Program-made: the position numbers and the translations under genes
The notes under the pieces: model-generated
What the model was told of the DNA's origin: nothing
Seen by the model: the letters and a program-made list of their open reading frames with translations, nothing else
Databases searched by the model: none
Source of the DNA: Fimenecus sp051881455
GTDB lineage: Bacteria; Bacillota; Clostridia; Oscillospirales; Acutalibacteraceae
NCBI GenBank assembly: GCA_051881455.1
Contig: JBJEPX010000006.1
Location: forward strand, 1-64,000
Reading direction: 5' to 3'
Length of the DNA stretch: 64,000 nucleotides
In this document: positions 1 through 7,818 of the stretch, one piece after another
Position numbering within the stretch: the first letter of the stretch is position 1
How the letters are laid out: every line of letters starts with the position of its first letter

Positions 1-602
1 AGGGTGCGCCTATGGTTGCGTCAATGAGCACGGATATCCCCATAATAAACGCAGGCGACGGCGGTCATAATCATCCCACACAGACTTTGACTGATTTGCT
101 CACCATTAAGCGTGAAAAGGGGAGCTTTGATAATCTTACAATCGGCTTTTGCGGTGATTTGAAATTCGGCAGAACGGTTCACTCTCTCATAGGCGCTATG
201 TCAAGATATAAAAATGTTAAAATGATTTTGATTTCACCCGATGAGTTAAAAGTACCCGATTATATTAAGCAAACCGTTCTCGAAAAGAACCATATTGAGT
301 ATTACGAAACCAATTCTCTTGAAAGCGTTATGCCTGACCTTGATATTTTGTATATGACACGTGTTCAGCGTGAAAGATTTTTCAATGAACAGGATTATAT
401 AAGACTTAAAGACAGCTATGTGCTGACGCCCGAAAAACTTATAAATGCCAAAGATGATTTGTCAATAATGCACCCGCTGCCAAGAGTTAATGAAATTTCT
501 GTTGCTGTTGACAAGGATAAGCGTGCCTGCTATTTTAAACAGGTAAAAAACGGAAAATTTATAAGAATGGCTTTAATTATGATGCTTTTGGGGGTGGAAT
601 AA
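1..602 (+). CDS. pyrB: Aspartate carbamoyltransferase catalytic subunit, C-terminal part (5' end outside window)
   Basis: This enzyme condenses carbamoyl phosphate with L-aspartate, the first committed step of pyrimidine synthesis, in the cytoplasm. The reading frame is open from base 3, so the first third of the protein lies outside the window. Visible family motifs are HPTQTLTDLLTI (carbamoyl-phosphate contacts), GDLKFGRTVHSL, TRVQRERF and HPLPRVNEI, which follow the order of the E. coli catalytic chain. An internal ATG at 12 is not the true start, because GAP-coding sequence upstream of it belongs to the conserved fold. The gene ends one base before pyrI, so the two subunits are probably translationally coupled. 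Pairing with PyrI implies the allosteric holoenzyme type. Identification is firm; only the N-terminus is missing. Confidence 0.96.
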   Translation, partial: GAPMVASMSTDIPIINAGDGGHNHPTQTLTDLLTIKREKGSFDNLTIGFCGDLKFGRTVHSLIGAMSRYKNVKMILISPDELKVPDYIKQTVLEKNHIEYYETNSLESVMPDLDILYMTRVQRERFFNEQDYIRLKDSYVLTPEKLINAKDDLSIMHPLPRVNEISVAVDKDKRACYFKQVKNGKFIRMALIMMLLGVE

Positions 603-603
603 T

Positions 604-1020
604 ATGATTATCGGTCAAATAAAAGATGGTATCGTTTTAGATCACATCACAGCCGGTAAAGGAATGACTCTTTATAATTTTCTCGGTCTTGACAAGCTTG
701 ACTGTCAGGTAGCCCTGATAAAAAATGCAGAAAGCGTTAAAATGGGCAGAAAAGACATTATAAAGATTGACAAGGTAATTGATATAAACCTTAACGCTTT
801 GGGTTATCTTGACCCCGGTGTAACCGTCAATATAATTAAGGACGGAAAGCTTGCCAAACGCCATAATATTGATATTCCCGAACGAATTGAAAATGTTATT
901 AAATGCAAGAACCCCAGATGTATTACAACAGTTGAGCAGGAGCTTCCTCACATTTTTGTGTTGAAGGACAGAGAGAACCGAATTTACCGCTGTCTTTACT
1001 GCGAAAGCAAGGCAAAATAA
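604..1020 (+). CDS. pyrI: Aspartate carbamoyltransferase regulatory subunit
   Basis: PyrI binds nucleotide effectors and, through a C-terminal zinc domain, docks on PyrB to make the enzyme allosteric. The 138-residue protein is slightly shorter than the E. coli chain (about 153). The C-terminal zinc site is intact, with cysteines in CKNPRC and, after a spacer, CLYC. The N-terminal part shows the nucleotide-binding alpha/beta pattern, including GYLDPGVTVNII. The start ATG follows the pyrB stop after one base, and the GGGGGTGG ribosome binding site lies inside the pyrB end. Bacillus lacks PyrI, while many Clostridia have it. No convincing terminator follows; the next 70 bases hold only a weak TGCA repeat before a T-run. 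Confidence 0.96.
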   Translation: MIIGQIKDGIVLDHITAGKGMTLYNFLGLDKLDCQVALIKNAESVKMGRKDIIKIDKVIDINLNALGYLDPGVTVNIIKDGKLAKRHNIDIPERIENVIKCKNPRCITTVEQELPHIFVLKDRENRIYRCLYCESKAK

Positions 1021-1093
1021 AAATAACCAAAAATCAATGCAGTTCATGCAGTTTTTTTGTCATGGAAAAATGCTTAAAAAGGGGCAATCTCGA

Positions 1094-1123
1094 TTGACAT
1101 ATTATGACAAAATATATTATAAT
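1094..1123 (+). promoter_or_regulatory. Sigma-A-type promoter of the purine operon
   Basis: TTGACA at 1094-1099 and TATAAT at 1118-1123 are separated by 18 bases. Predicted transcription start is near 1130, about ten bases before the ZTP aptamer, so the aptamer would be at the 5' end of the purine mRNA. Both hexamers match consensus exactly. Confidence 0.75.
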
Positions 1124-1140
1124 TATCTTACAATTTTACT

Positions 1141-1220
1141 TGCCGTGTGACTGACGGAATTAAGTGGGGATTACCACAGAGGAGCGCGGTGAGAGTTTCA
1201 GCCGACCGTCTGGGCAGTCC
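1141..1220 (+). promoter_or_regulatory. ZTP/ZMP (pfl) riboswitch aptamer upstream of purE
   Basis: The leader carries the conserved blocks of the pfl motif in order: GTGACTGACGG near 1146, a GTGG...CCAC hairpin followed by AGGAGCGCGG near 1164-1190, and GCCGACCGTCTGGGCAG at 1201-1217. This RNA class senses AICAR monophosphate or triphosphate (ZMP/ZTP), which accumulates when 10-formyl-tetrahydrofolate is short. Its 3' strand is shared with the terminator at 1212-1259, so ligand binding should prevent termination and switch on the operon. That operon includes the enzyme that consumes ZMP. Confidence 0.92.
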
Positions 1221-1259
1221 GATATTTTTATAGGGTAGGACTGCCCTTATATATTTTTT
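1212..1259 (+). terminator. Regulated intrinsic terminator of the ZTP riboswitch
   Basis: GGGCAGTCC (1212-1220) pairs perfectly with GGACTGCCC (1238-1246), followed by a U-rich tract ending in six T. The 5' arm overlaps the conserved CTGGGCAG element of the aptamer, which is the usual mutually exclusive expression platform for this riboswitch. Confidence 0.9.
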
Positions 1260-1271
1260 CAGGAGGTTATT

Positions 1272-1766
1272 ATGAAAAAAGTCGGAATTATTATGGGGAG
1301 CGATAGTGACCTTCCCGTAGTTGAAAAAGCTATAAATACTTTAAACGATTTCGGTGTACCTTTTGAGGTCCATGTTTTCTCTGCCCACAGAACTCCCGAG
1401 GAAGCAAAGGATTTCTCTGCAAATGCAAGAGAAAACGGTTTCGGAGCAATTATTGCCGCGGCAGGTATGGCGGCACATCTTGCAGGTGCCGTTGCCGCTA
1501 ATACAACATTGCCCGTAATCGGAATTCCCGTAAAAGGCTCCGCTCTCGACGGTATGGACGCTTTGCTTTCAACCGTTCAGATGCCAAGCGGTATCCCCGT
1601 AGCAACAGTTGCAATAAACGGTGCCGCAAACGCCGCTTTCCTCGCAATGCAGATTTTAGCTGTAAGTGATAGTGAACTTGCGGAAAAGCTTTCCCAAAAG
1701 AGAGCAGAGGGCAAAAACGCCGTACTTGAAAAAAATAAATCAATTGAAGAAAAATATAATAAATAA
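1272..1766 (+). CDS. purE: N5-carboxyaminoimidazole ribonucleotide mutase
   Basis: PurE makes 4-carboxy-AIR in de novo purine synthesis. The 164-residue length and the motifs MGSDSDLPVVEKA (phosphate binding) and SAHRTPEEA (the invariant histidine loop) match class I PurE, which uses N5-CAIR. A glycine/alanine-rich GAIIAAAGMAAHLAGAVA stretch follows, as in the family. The class I assignment predicts a purK elsewhere, because none is in the window. The start is well placed behind AGGAGG at 1261-1266, directly after the riboswitch terminator. It is the first gene of an eleven-gene operon in which genes are separated by at most about 30 bases. Confidence 0.96.
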   Translation: MKKVGIIMGSDSDLPVVEKAINTLNDFGVPFEVHVFSAHRTPEEAKDFSANARENGFGAIIAAAGMAAHLAGAVAANTTLPVIGIPVKGSALDGMDALLSTVQMPSGIPVATVAINGAANAAFLAMQILAVSDSELAEKLSQKRAEGKNAVLEKNKSIEEKYNK

Positions 1767-1781
1767 TTGGAGGCAAAAATT

Positions 1782-2489
1782 ATGGAAAAGCTCGCTCAAA
1801 TGTATGAAGGTAAAGCAAAAAAAGTATTTGCAACGGACGATGAAAACTATTGCATCGTGTCCTATAAGGACGACGCCACTGCTTTTAACGGTCTGAAAAA
1901 GGGTACAATCAGCGGTAAGGGCGTTGTTAATAACAAAATGTCAAATTATCTTATGTCAGAGCTTGAAAAAACAGGTATTCCAACACATTTTGTTGAAGAA
2001 ATTAACGACAGAGAAACTGTTGTAAGAAAAGTATCAATTGTTCCCCTCGAAGTAATTGTAAGAAATGTTGCGGCAGGCTCTTTCTCAAAAAGACTGGGTG
2101 TTGAAGAGGGTACACCCTTAAAAACTACCGTTTTGGAATATTGCTACAAAGATGACGCTCTCGGCGATCCTATGGTAAACGATTATCATATTCTTGCAAT
2201 GGGATATGCGACTAAAGAAGAGCTTGATACTATTGCAGATTACACATTCAGAATAAATGAGTTCCTCAAAGATTTCTTTAAGAAGATAAACATTGACCTT
2301 ATCGACTTTAAGATTGAATTCGGTAAAACTGCTGACGGTAAAATTATTCTTGCTGATGAGATTTCACCCGATACATGCCGCTTTTGGGATGCTACAACCC
2401 ATGAAAAGCTCGATAAGGATCGTTTCCGCCGTGATTTAGGCGGAGTTGAGGACGCTTATAACGAAATGATGAAAAGAATATTCGGCTGA
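1782..2489 (+). CDS. purC: Phosphoribosylaminoimidazole-succinocarboxamide synthase
   Basis: SAICAR synthetase ligates aspartate to CAIR using ATP. The protein has 235 residues, the normal bacterial length. Recognisable pieces are YEGKAKKVF at the N-terminus, KGVVNNKMSNYL, VRNVAAGSF and LADEISPDTCRFWD near the C-terminus. I chose ATG 1782 rather than the in-frame TTG at 1767, because GGAGG at 1769-1773 sits at ideal distance from 1782. It follows purE after 15 bases and precedes the PurF paralogue by 19 bases. Nothing unusual is seen in the coding sequence. Confidence 0.97.
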   Translation: MEKLAQMYEGKAKKVFATDDENYCIVSYKDDATAFNGLKKGTISGKGVVNNKMSNYLMSELEKTGIPTHFVEEINDRETVVRKVSIVPLEVIVRNVAAGSFSKRLGVEEGTPLKTTVLEYCYKDDALGDPMVNDYHILAMGYATKEELDTIADYTFRINEFLKDFFKKINIDLIDFKIEFGKTADGKIILADEISPDTCRFWDATTHEKLDKDRFRRDLGGVEDAYNEMMKRIFG

Positions 2490-2508
2490 TTTTCGGAGGT
2501 AACCAAAT

Positions 2509-3933
2509 ATGGGCGGCTTTTTTGGCGTTGCATCGAAAAATGATGCTGTACTTGATACTTTTTTCGGCGTAGATTACCATTCACATTTAGGTACTCGCCG
2601 TGCGGGTATGGCGGCATATGACAAAGAAATCGGTTTGCAGCGTAAAATTCACAAAATTGAAAATTCACCTTTCAGAACAAAATTTGAGAATATTCTAAAC
2701 CAAATGGAGGGTAATTCCGCAATCGGATGTATCAGCGATACTGACGCACAGCCCTTGCTTATGCGGTCGAATCTCGGAACATACGCTATTTGCACCATAG
2801 GCATTATAAATAACAGTGATGCCCTTGTTAAGCAGTATCTTTCTTTCAGCGGCGGCCACTTCGGTGCGATGACTAGCACGGGAATAAACTCAACAGAGCT
2901 TGTTGCCGCGATGATTGACCAGAAAAGCACATTTGCCGAGGGAATTGCATTTGCACAAGATGTAATTGAAGGAACATCTTCAATACTGATACTGAAAGAT
3001 GACGGAAATATAATTGCCGCAAGGGATAAGTTTGGCAGACTTCCTGTGCTTATAGGCAAGCGTGAGGACGGATATTGCATCTCATTTGAAGACTTTGCCT
3101 ATAAAAAACTCGGCTTTGAAGACTGTAAGGAATTAGGTCCGGGAGAAATCGTTGAAATATCCGCAAACGGTTTTGAAGTTTTGAAGCCTGCGGGTAAGAA
3201 GAAAAAGATATGCGCTTTTCTTTGGTCATATTACGGTTATCCAACATCTTGCTACGAGGGCAGAAATGTTGAGGCAATGCGCTATGAAAACGGAAAAATC
3301 ATGGCGCAAACAGATAAAGCCGCAGGTGTAGCACAGGATATTGACTATGTAAGCGGAGTGCCTGATTCAGGTACTCCTCACGCAATAGGATATGCTAACG
3401 AAAGCGGTGTTCCCTTTGCAAGGCCTTTTATTAAATATACTCCCACATGGCCGAGAAGCTTTATGCCTTCAAATCAGCAGGAGCGAAACCGCGTTGCAAA
3501 AATGAAACAAATCCCCATACATGAGTTGATTCAGGGTAAAAAACTGTTGTTTGTTGATGACAGTATAGTTCGGGGCACTCAGCTTCGTGAAACCGTTGAA
3601 TTCTTATATGAAAACGGTGCAAAAGAGGTTCATATGCGCTCTGCGTGTCCGCCCATAATGTATGGCTGTAAATACCTTAATTTTTCAAGAGCGACCTCTG
3701 ATTTAGAGCTTATTTCAAGAAGTACAATAATGGAGCTTGAAGGTGAGGAAGGCTTTAAACATCTTGATGAATACAGCGACGCCTCAACGGAGCGCGGTGC
3801 AAAGATGCGTCAGGCAATATGCGAAAAACTTCATTTCGCTTCTTTGGATTTCCAATCTTTGGAGGGAATTATCAAAGCCATAGGGCTCCCGCCTGAGGAT
3901 GTATGCACATACTGCTGGAACGGTAAAGGCTGA
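2509..3933 (+). CDS. Amidophosphoribosyltransferase paralogue with a degenerate glutaminase domain
   Basis: This 474-residue protein aligns with PurF over its whole length but cannot be a normal glutaminase. Its N-terminus reads MGGFFG where PurF exposes a Cys-Gly nucleophile. The GHxRYxTTG block of the neighbouring PurF is replaced by GCISDTDAQP, and the AHNGNL block by GIINNSDAL. The phosphoribosyltransferase half looks functional: FVDDSIVRGTQ (PRPP loop, about residues 347-357), VSGVPDSGTP, and an RSFMPSNQQERNR flexible loop. Cysteines corresponding to the Bacillus PurF [4Fe-4S] ligands remain (KICAF, YGCKY, CTYC at the C-terminus). The ribosome binding site is GGAGG at 2494-2498. It lies directly upstream of a complete purF, so it may be an ammonia-using transferase, a regulatory partner or a subunit. 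The role is inference. Confidence 0.85.
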   Translation: MGGFFGVASKNDAVLDTFFGVDYHSHLGTRRAGMAAYDKEIGLQRKIHKIENSPFRTKFENILNQMEGNSAIGCISDTDAQPLLMRSNLGTYAICTIGIINNSDALVKQYLSFSGGHFGAMTSTGINSTELVAAMIDQKSTFAEGIAFAQDVIEGTSSILILKDDGNIIAARDKFGRLPVLIGKREDGYCISFEDFAYKKLGFEDCKELGPGEIVEISANGFEVLKPAGKKKKICAFLWSYYGYPTSCYEGRNVEAMRYENGKIMAQTDKAAGVAQDIDYVSGVPDSGTPHAIGYANESGVPFARPFIKYTPTWPRSFMPSNQQERNRVAKMKQIPIHELIQGKKLLFVDDSIVRGTQLRETVEFLYENGAKEVHMRSACPPIMYGCKYLNFSRATSDLELISRSTIMELEGEEGFKHLDEYSDASTERGAKMRQAICEKLHFASLDFQSLEGIIKAIGLPPEDVCTYCWNGKG

Positions 3934-3946
3934 AAGAAGGATTAAC

Positions 3947-5374
3947 TTGAACGATATTCATGAAGAATGCGGTGTTTTCGGTGTTTACGGAAACAATGCG
4001 GGTATTGCGGCGCAACTGACATATTACGGTTTGTATGCATTACAGCACAGAGGGCAAGAGGCTTGCGGAATCGTTGTTAATGACGACGGAGTGTTTTCAA
4101 GCTATAAAGATATAGGGCTTGTAAACGATGTGTTTTCCCCTGAACAGTTAGAAAAGCTGGGAAAGGGAACAGCCTCAGTAGGTCATGTTCGGTACGGTAC
4201 AACAGGCAATAATGACCGTGCAAATGCACAGCCCATAGTTGTAAATCACATAAAGGGCAGTATGGCGCTTGCCCATAACGGAAATCTTGTTAATTCCTTT
4301 GAGCTTCGTTCTGCATTAGAATTGCAGGGTTCCATATTCCACACAACAAGCGATACTGAGGTAATTTCATATATTATTACAAAAGAACGCATAACTTCGC
4401 CGTCAATAGAAGAGGCAGTTAACAGAGCAATGAACGAAATTAAAGGTGCGTATTCACTTGTAATTATGTCGCCGTCAAAGCTTATTGCCGCCCGTGATGA
4501 AAACGGTTTCAGACCTTTATGCTTCGGCAGAACTGATGACGGTACATATGTTGTTGCATCTGAAACATGCGCTTTGGATGCAGTTGGAGCTGAATATATT
4601 AGAGATATTAAACCCGGTGAAATTGTTGTTTTCGACAAAAACGGAGTTCGCAGTATTACCGACCATTGCGGAAAGGTAAAACCTTCTTTATGCGTCTTCG
4701 AGTATATCTATTTTGCGCGCCCCGACTCTGTAATTGACGGCTGTTCGGTGCATACGGCAAGAACGAGAGCGGGTGCATTTTTGGCACTGGAACATCCTGT
4801 TCAGGCAGATGTGGTAATCGGAGTTCCCGATTCAGGATTGGACGCCGCGGTGGGATATTCAAAACAGTCTGGAATTCCTTATGAAATCGGCTTTATAAAG
4901 AATAAATACATTGGCAGAACATTTATAGCCCCAGGTCAAAAGAGCCGTGAAAACAAGGTGAAAATTAAGCTTAACCCGATTTCAGACGTTGTGAAGGGTA
5001 AACGCGTTGTTCTTATTGACGATTCAATAGTAAGAGGAACTACAAGCGCAAGAATAGTAAAACTTTTGCGTGATGCAGGAGCAACTGAAATTCATATGAG
5101 AGTATCCGCACCGCCGTTTCTTAATCCTTGCTATTACGGTACTGATATTGATTCAAAAGAAAATCTAATTGCCTGTAAACACTCAGTTGAAGAAACAGCA
5201 AAAATAATAGGTGTTGATTCTCTCGGATATTTAAGTGTTGAAAGCGCAAAAAAGCTTGCGCACGGCGACGAGGGTACAGGATATTGTACCGCTTGCTTTG
5301 ACGGAAACTATCCCGGAGGAATACCTCAGGAAACAAGAAAAAACAGATTTGAGAAAAAAATCTCTGAAAAATAA
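3947..5374 (+). CDS. purF: Amidophosphoribosyltransferase (canonical)
   Basis: PurF commits PRPP to purine synthesis by replacing pyrophosphate with ammonia taken from glutamine. From the TTG at 3947 the protein has 475 residues. A seven-residue propeptide (MNDIHEE) precedes the nucleophile in CGVFGVYG, as in the self-processing Bacillus enzyme. The glutaminase motifs LQHRGQEACG, GHVRYGTTG and AHNGNL are intact. The PRPP loop LIDDSIVRGTT is near residue 359, and the flexible loop is GRTFIAPGQKSRENK. Fe-S cysteines are visible in SLCVF, NPCYY and CTAC. GAAAGAAGG upstream of 3947 supports the TTG start; an in-frame ATG at 3899 lies inside the preceding gene and would mask the nucleophile behind a long extension. 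Confidence 0.95.
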   Translation: MNDIHEECGVFGVYGNNAGIAAQLTYYGLYALQHRGQEACGIVVNDDGVFSSYKDIGLVNDVFSPEQLEKLGKGTASVGHVRYGTTGNNDRANAQPIVVNHIKGSMALAHNGNLVNSFELRSALELQGSIFHTTSDTEVISYIITKERITSPSIEEAVNRAMNEIKGAYSLVIMSPSKLIAARDENGFRPLCFGRTDDGTYVVASETCALDAVGAEYIRDIKPGEIVVFDKNGVRSITDHCGKVKPSLCVFEYIYFARPDSVIDGCSVHTARTRAGAFLALEHPVQADVVIGVPDSGLDAAVGYSKQSGIPYEIGFIKNKYIGRTFIAPGQKSRENKVKIKLNPISDVVKGKRVVLIDDSIVRGTTSARIVKLLRDAGATEIHMRVSAPPFLNPCYYGTDIDSKENLIACKHSVEETAKIIGVDSLGYLSVESAKKLAHGDEGTGYCTACFDGNYPGGIPQETRKNRFEKKISEK

Positions 5375-5389
5375 ACGGAGGATAAAGTA

Positions 5390-6427
5390 ATGAACAATTC
5401 AAGATCAGAAAGTTATGCCGCAGCCGGTGTTGATATAACAGCCGGTTACAAAGCTGTTGAGCTTATGAAAAAGCATATTGCGCGCACAATGACTGACGGC
5501 GTATGCTCTGATGTAGGCGGCTTTGGCGGTCTTTTTGAACTGCCTGAGGGCTACAAGAAGCCAATTCTTGTAAGCGGAACAGACGGTGTCGGCACAAAGC
5601 TTAAAATGGCATTTCTTATGGATAAGCATGATACAGTAGGTATCGACTGCGTTGCAATGTGCGTAAACGATATTATTTGCTGCGGCGCAAAGCCTCTGTT
5701 TTTCCTTGATTATATCGCGTGTGGAAAGAATTTTCCCGAAAAAATAGCTGATATCGTTTCGGGTATTGCAGAGGGATGTGTTCAGTCCGGCGCGGCACTT
5801 ATCGGCGGTGAAACTGCCGAAATGCCCGGTTTTTACCCTGTTGATGAATACGACCTTGCGGGATTTTCAGTAGGTATTGTTGATAAAGATAAAATTCTTG
5901 ACAATTCAAAAGTTGCAGAGGGTGATGTAATAATCGCTCTTCCTTCAAGCGGCGTGCATTCAAACGGCTTTTCTCTTGTAAGAAAAGTATTTGATGTAGA
6001 AAATGTAGATATTAAAACTCCCGTTGCAGAGCTTGGCGGTAAATCAATAGGGGAAACACTATTAACTCCCACAAAAATTTATGTTAAGCCTATGCTTGCG
6101 CTGTTTGATAAAGTAACAGTTAAGGCCGTTTCTCACATAACAGGCGGCGGATTTTATGAAAATATTCCGAGAAGTCTGCCGAAGGGATATTCAGCAAAAA
6201 TTGATAAATCATCTCTTCGTATTCTTCCCATTTTTGACCTTATCAAAAAAGTAGGAACAATTCCCGAAAGAGATATGTTCAATACATTTAATATGGGCGT
6301 TGGTATGAGCGTTGTCGTAAGTGTAACCGATGCTGACAAAGCTCTTGAAGTTCTCAAAACAAACGGTGAAGACGCTTATATTATCGGAACTGTTGTTAAA
6401 GGTGAGCAGGGAGTTATCATTGAGTAA
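5390..6427 (+). CDS. purM: Phosphoribosylformylglycinamidine cyclo-ligase
   Basis: AIR synthetase closes the imidazole ring using ATP. The 345-residue protein has the expected length and motifs: YAAAGVDITAGYKAV, LVSGTDGVGTKLK, GIDCVAMCVNDI, GGETAEMPGFY and SHITGGGFYENIPR. It starts at an ATG behind CGGAGG (5375-5380). The gene's last bases overlap the proposed TTG start of purN, suggesting translational coupling. PurM shares its fold with PurL, encoded at the end of the same operon. No anomaly is seen. Confidence 0.97.
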   Translation: MNNSRSESYAAAGVDITAGYKAVELMKKHIARTMTDGVCSDVGGFGGLFELPEGYKKPILVSGTDGVGTKLKMAFLMDKHDTVGIDCVAMCVNDIICCGAKPLFFLDYIACGKNFPEKIADIVSGIAEGCVQSGAALIGGETAEMPGFYPVDEYDLAGFSVGIVDKDKILDNSKVAEGDVIIALPSSGVHSNGFSLVRKVFDVENVDIKTPVAELGGKSIGETLLTPTKIYVKPMLALFDKVTVKAVSHITGGGFYENIPRSLPKGYSAKIDKSSLRILPIFDLIKKVGTIPERDMFNTFNMGVGMSVVVSVTDADKALEVLKTNGEDAYIIGTVVKGEQGVIIE

Positions 6428-7055
6428 GATGAAAAATATTGTTGTTCTTGTTTCCGGCGGCGGAACTAATCTTCAAGCCCTTATAGATGCGCAGAACAGA
6501 AACGAATTGGGCACCGGTAAAATTACTTGTGTCATTGCCTCAAAATCTGATGCATATGCGCTGGAAAGAGCAAAAAACAACGGAATAAGGTGTCGCACAC
6601 TTATCCGTAAGGATTTTGCGGATGTTTCTTCATACAGCATTGCAATGCGAGATATGCTCCTTGAAGAGAAAGCCGATTTGGTGGTATATGCCGGATTTAT
6701 GACAATTCTTGACGAAAATGTATGCGACAAATTTCCCAATAAAATGATAAATGTTCATCCGGCGCTTATACCGTCATTCTGCGGCAAGGGCTTTTACGGA
6801 CTTCACATTCACGAAAAGGCATTGGAAAAAGGTGTTAAGGTATCAGGCGCAACCGTACATTTTGTAACGGCAGAGTGTGACGCAGGACCTATTATTTTGC
6901 AAAAAGCCGTTGAGGTTATGGAAAACGATACTCCCGAAACACTCCAAAAACGAATTATGGAGCAGGCAGAGTGGAAAATACTCCCCAAGGCAGTACAGCT
7001 TTTCTGCGATGACAAAATAACTGTTGTTGACGGAAGGACAATTATCAATGAATGA
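6420..7055 (+). CDS. purN: Phosphoribosylglycinamide formyltransferase
   Basis: PurN transfers a formyl group from 10-formyl-tetrahydrofolate to GAR. The protein has about 211 residues. The catalytic residues of the family are visible: the Asn and His of INVHPALIPSF and the Asp of ECDAGPIILQ. KIVVLxSGGG-type phosphate binding is represented by NIVVLVSGGGTNLQAL. Two starts are possible. TTG 6420 has CAGGGAG at good spacing and overlaps the purM stop, while ATG 6429 is three codons later with poorer spacing. I prefer 6420. The 3' end overlaps the following methyltransferase by eight bases. Confidence 0.93.
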   Translation: MSKMKNIVVLVSGGGTNLQALIDAQNRNELGTGKITCVIASKSDAYALERAKNNGIRCRTLIRKDFADVSSYSIAMRDMLLEEKADLVVYAGFMTILDENVCDKFPNKMINVHPALIPSFCGKGFYGLHIHEKALEKGVKVSGATVHFVTAECDAGPIILQKAVEVMENDTPETLQKRIMEQAEWKILPKAVQLFCDDKITVVDGRTIINE

Positions 7056-7791
7056 AGATAAATTTAGCGGTAAAGCAAGTGTTTATGCAAAATACCGTCC
7101 CTCATATCCAGATGAATTGATTGATTGGCTTGTTGAGAGAACAAAGGCAGAAACAGTTGCAGATATCGGTGCAGGAACAGGTATTTTTACTAAATGCCTG
7201 CTTAAAAAGCCTTGGAAAATAACAGCCGTTGAACCGAATGATGATATGCTGACCGAATTAAAACACACGGTTCATGATAAAGTGGAAATTGTCAAGGCTT
7301 CTGCTGAAAATACTGCTCTTAAGTCAAACTCCCTTGATTTAATTACGGTTGCTCAAGCGTTTCACTGGTTTGATAAAGAGTTGTTCAAGGCAGAATGTAA
7401 ACGGATTTTACATCCTGACGGTTTTCTTGCGGTAGTTTTTAATTCTCGCTGTCAAACCGATGTTGCCAAAGCACGCAATGAAGTATGTATGAAATACTGC
7501 GGAGCGTATCACAGCGGTCACGTTCACACAGGATATGCTGATTTTGACGGTGAAAACTATCTGAAAAACCAGTATTTCAGCAAATGCGAATGTATAAAAA
7601 TTGAAAATCCTTATTTTTTAACAAAAGAGCAATTCATTGGTGATAATTTGTCACGCTCATACGCTTTAAATAAAGACGATGAGGATTATGCTGATTTCAT
7701 AGCCGAACTTGAATCGGTCTTTGATAAGTTTTGTAAAAACGGTGTTGTCGCACAGCCGTATATAACTGAATGTTATCTCGGTTCATTTTAA
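7048..7791 (+). CDS. Class I SAM-dependent methyltransferase inside the purine operon, substrate unknown
   Basis: The 247-residue protein has the class I methyltransferase core: VADIGAGTGIFT (motif I, SAM glycine loop, about residues 34-45), an acidic VEPN that would hold the ribose, and FHWFDKELFKAECKRILHPDGFLAVVF (shown only as a region near residues 109-135) typical of the Methyltransf_11/25 group. It has no membrane segments. The ATG overlaps the end of purN by eight bases, so it is co-transcribed and probably coupled with purine genes. No known step of IMP synthesis needs SAM, so its presence here is unexplained. A small-molecule or RNA substrate is equally possible. Family is sure; function is not. 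Confidence 0.8.
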   Translation: MNEDKFSGKASVYAKYRPSYPDELIDWLVERTKAETVADIGAGTGIFTKCLLKKPWKITAVEPNDDMLTELKHTVHDKVEIVKASAENTALKSNSLDLITVAQAFHWFDKELFKAECKRILHPDGFLAVVFNSRCQTDVAKARNEVCMKYCGAYHSGHVHTGYADFDGENYLKNQYFSKCECIKIENPYFLTKEQFIGDNLSRSYALNKDDEDYADFIAELESVFDKFCKNGVVAQPYITECYLGSF

Positions 7792-7818
7792 TTATAATTT
7801 TGAAAGGATTATTGCATT

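Noticed and set aside
1021..1060. Terminator after pyrI
   Set aside because: Only a four-base TGCA inverted repeat before a T-run; too weak to call.
2509..3933. First PurF copy as a frameshifted or sequencing-damaged gene
   Set aside because: The frame is complete from a good ribosome binding site to stop, lengths agree with PurF, and changes cluster in glutaminase residues while the PRTase half is intact.
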